Below are positions 4,608-6,202 of a DNA stretch of 6,202 nt, piece after piece. The DNA comes from Gallionella sp. (GTDB lineage: Bacteria; Pseudomonadota; Gammaproteobacteria; Burkholderiales; Gallionellaceae). The translations under genes and the position numbers were made by a program. Where the stretch lies: positions 1-6,202 of the forward strand of contig JANLID010000418.1 in the NCBI GenBank assembly GCA_024654105.1, read 5' to 3'. The notes below the pieces were generated by a model, which saw only the letters and a program-made list of their open reading frames with translations, had not been told where the DNA came from and ran no database searches. Position 1 is the first letter of the stretch. Every line of letters starts with the position of its first letter.

Positions 4608-6202
4608 CTACGCCTTTGCCGGCGAGGACGCAGACTCGGCAGTGAAACCCTCCTCTTCCTCATCTCTTCGATGTGCCAATCGATACAGAATCGGCAGTAC
4701 GAGCAGCGTCAGCGCGGTCGATGACAATATGCCGCCGATGACGACGGTGGCGAGCGGTCGCTGCACCTCGGCGCCGGTACCGGTGGCGATGGCCATCGGA
4801 ATAAAACCGAGCGATGCCACCAGCGCGGTCATCAGCACCGGGCGCAGCCTGGTCAACGCCCCTTCGTGAATCGCCGCATCCAGCGACTTGCCTTCCTCGC
4901 GCAGGGAGCGGATGAAGGCGATCATCACCAGGCCGTTGAGCACCGCTACGCCCGACAGCGCGATGAAGCCGACCCCCGCCGAAATGGACAGCGGGATACC
5001 CCGCAGCCAGAGCGCCAGGATGCCGCCAGTCAGGGCAAACGGCACCCCGGTGAACACCAGCAGCCCGTCCTTCACGTTGTTGAACATCGCGAACAGCAGC
5101 ATGAACACCAGCAGCAGTGCAACAGGAACCACGATCTGCAGGCGTTTCGCCGCCGATTGCAACTGCTCGAAGGTGCCGCCCCAGGTAGTCCAGTAGCCGG
5201 CCGGCACCTTGACCGTCTGCTGAATCCTCTGCTCGGCCTCGGCCACGAAAGACCCGATATCCCGTCCGCGCACATTGGCCGTCACCACCACACGCCGCTT
5301 GCCGTCTTCACGGCTGATCTGGTTCGGGCCCGGCGCGACTTCGAAGGTCGCCACGTCGCCCAGTTGCAGATAGGCGGGGCGGGCTTGACCGCTTGCTTCA
5401 TCCACAGGCAAATGGATCGGCAGTTGCTTCATCGCTTCCATGTCATTGCGCAGCCGCTCGGGCAGGCGGACGATGATGTCGAAGCGCCGGTCGCCCTGGA
5501 ACAGCACGCCGGCTTCCCTGCCACCCACTGCAATCGCGATGGCTTCCTGCACGTCACCGACATTGATGCCGAGACGGGCGGTCTTTTCCCGGTCGATCTG
5601 GATGGTCAGCATCGGCAAGCCGGTGGTCTGCTCGACCTTGACGTCGGCAGCCCCGGAAATCTTCTCCAGCACTTCCGCAATTTCATCGGCGGTGCGGTTC
5701 ATCGTATCCATGTCGTCGCCGAACACCTTGACCGCCACGTCGCTGCGCACGCCGGAAAGCAGTTCGTTGAAGCGCATCTGGATCGGCTGGGTGAACTCGT
5801 AGTTGTTGCCGGGCACTTTGGCCACCGCCGCTTGTATGGCTTCGACCAGGCCGGCTTTGCTGCGCTGCGGATCGGGCCATTCCGATTGCGGTTTCAGCAT
5901 GATGAAGTTGTCGGCGACGCTGGGCGGCATCGGGTCAGTGGCGATCTCGGCCGTGCCCATCTTGGCGAAAATCCTGTCGACCTCCGGGAACTGCTTGATG
6001 GTCCGCTCCAGCCCGATTTGCATCTCGATCGCCTGCGTCAGGCTGGTGCCCGGAATGCGCAGGGCATGCAGCGCGATATCGCCTTCGTTGAGGTTCGGCA
6101 CGAATTCGCTGCCCATGCGCGTGGCAAGCAGCCCGCTGAGCACCACGGCGACCATCGTGACAGTCAGCACCAACGGCTTGTTGAGCATCGCAAAGCCGAG
6201 CA
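4608..6202 (-). CDS. czcA: CzcA-family RND heavy-metal efflux transporter, C-terminal half (partial)
   Basis: The 5' end lies beyond the window: the frame stays open through 6202 (LGFA precedes the internal Met at 6188), so that Met is not the start. About 530 residues of an expected 1000-1060 are present. This inner-membrane pump, with a membrane-fusion protein and an outer-membrane channel, expels divalent cations such as Co, Zn, Cd or Ni by proton exchange. Counting from Met 6188: TM7 (6-23), then GSEFVPNLNEGDI (26-38), the second periplasmic loop with FIMLKPQSEWPDP (95-107) and QPIQMRFNELLSGVRSD (134-150), then the remaining membrane bundle from about 350 (VPVALLLVFMLLFAMF), including GVAVLNGLVMIAFI (413-426), and the end LPILYRLAHRR (498-508). 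The QMRFNEL-GVRSD wording fits CzcA/CnrA-type pumps rather than CusA. The tail is acidic and Ser/Ala-rich. The essential TM4 Asp lies outside the window, so activity cannot be judged. Confidence 0.93.
   Translation of the reverse strand, partial: LGFAMLNKPLVLTVTMVAVVLSGLLATRMGSEFVPNLNEGDIALHALRIPGTSLTQAIEMQIGLERTIKQFPEVDRIFAKMGTAEIATDPMPPSVADNFIMLKPQSEWPDPQRSKAGLVEAIQAAVAKVPGNNYEFTQPIQMRFNELLSGVRSDVAVKVFGDDMDTMNRTADEIAEVLEKISGAADVKVEQTTGLPMLTIQIDREKTARLGINVGDVQEAIAIAVGGREAGVLFQGDRRFDIIVRLPERLRNDMEAMKQLPIHLPVDEASGQARPAYLQLGDVATFEVAPGPNQISREDGKRRVVVTANVRGRDIGSFVAEAEQRIQQTVKVPAGYWTTWGGTFEQLQSAAKRLQIVVPVALLLVFMLLFAMFNNVKDGLLVFTGVPFALTGGILALWLRGIPLSISAGVGFIALSGVAVLNGLVMIAFIRSLREEGKSLDAAIHEGALTRLRPVLMTALVASLGFIPMAIATGTGAEVQRPLATVVIGGILSSTALTLLVLPILYRLAHRRDEEEEGFTAESASSPAKA

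Overview
The window suggests a Gram-negative proteobacterium, most likely a betaproteobacterium or a close relative. The evidence is an initiator tRNA of the E. coli type, an HME-RND metal exporter, a ZntA/CadA pump whose N-terminal domain carries the MDCPTEE motif I associate with beta- and gammaproteobacterial CadA proteins, and a BdbC/BdbD-like thiol oxidation pair. No species can be named from this sequence alone. All convincing genes lie on the minus strand, so transcription runs from high to low coordinates.

In order of transcription: 6202-4608 holds the C-terminal half of a CzcA-family RND heavy-metal exporter, cut by the window edge. 4607-4468 is a short spacer with a good ribosome site and ATG that are out of frame with the next gene. 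4467-4075 encodes a small lipoprotein of unrecognised family. 4016-1860 encodes a complete P1B-type Zn/Cd/Pb-exporting ATPase. 1859-1745 is an intergenic gap. 1744-1298 encodes a DsbB/BdbC-like membrane thiol oxidoreductase, overlapping by 4 bp a DsbA/BdbD-like thioredoxin-fold protein (1301-645). 644-243 has no securely called gene, but one minus-strand frame ends in a striking histidine-rich tail (301-378) that may be a small metal-binding protein or the remnant of a transporter. 242-214 is a near-consensus promoter with A-tracts upstream. It drives tRNA-fMet (198-125), followed by a sequence that resembles an rRNA antitermination/leader region (about 93-1).

Functionally, the RND pump moves divalent metal out of the periplasm or cytoplasm across the outer membrane, and the P-type ATPase moves soft metals from cytoplasm to periplasm. 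The lipoprotein sits between the two and probably belongs to the same metal-response unit. The thiol-oxidising pair may supply disulfides to periplasmic proteins under metal stress, which is an inference from position. No metal-responsive regulator is visible, so control must be encoded outside the window. I found no CRISPR array, transposase, phage gene or insertion-sequence end.
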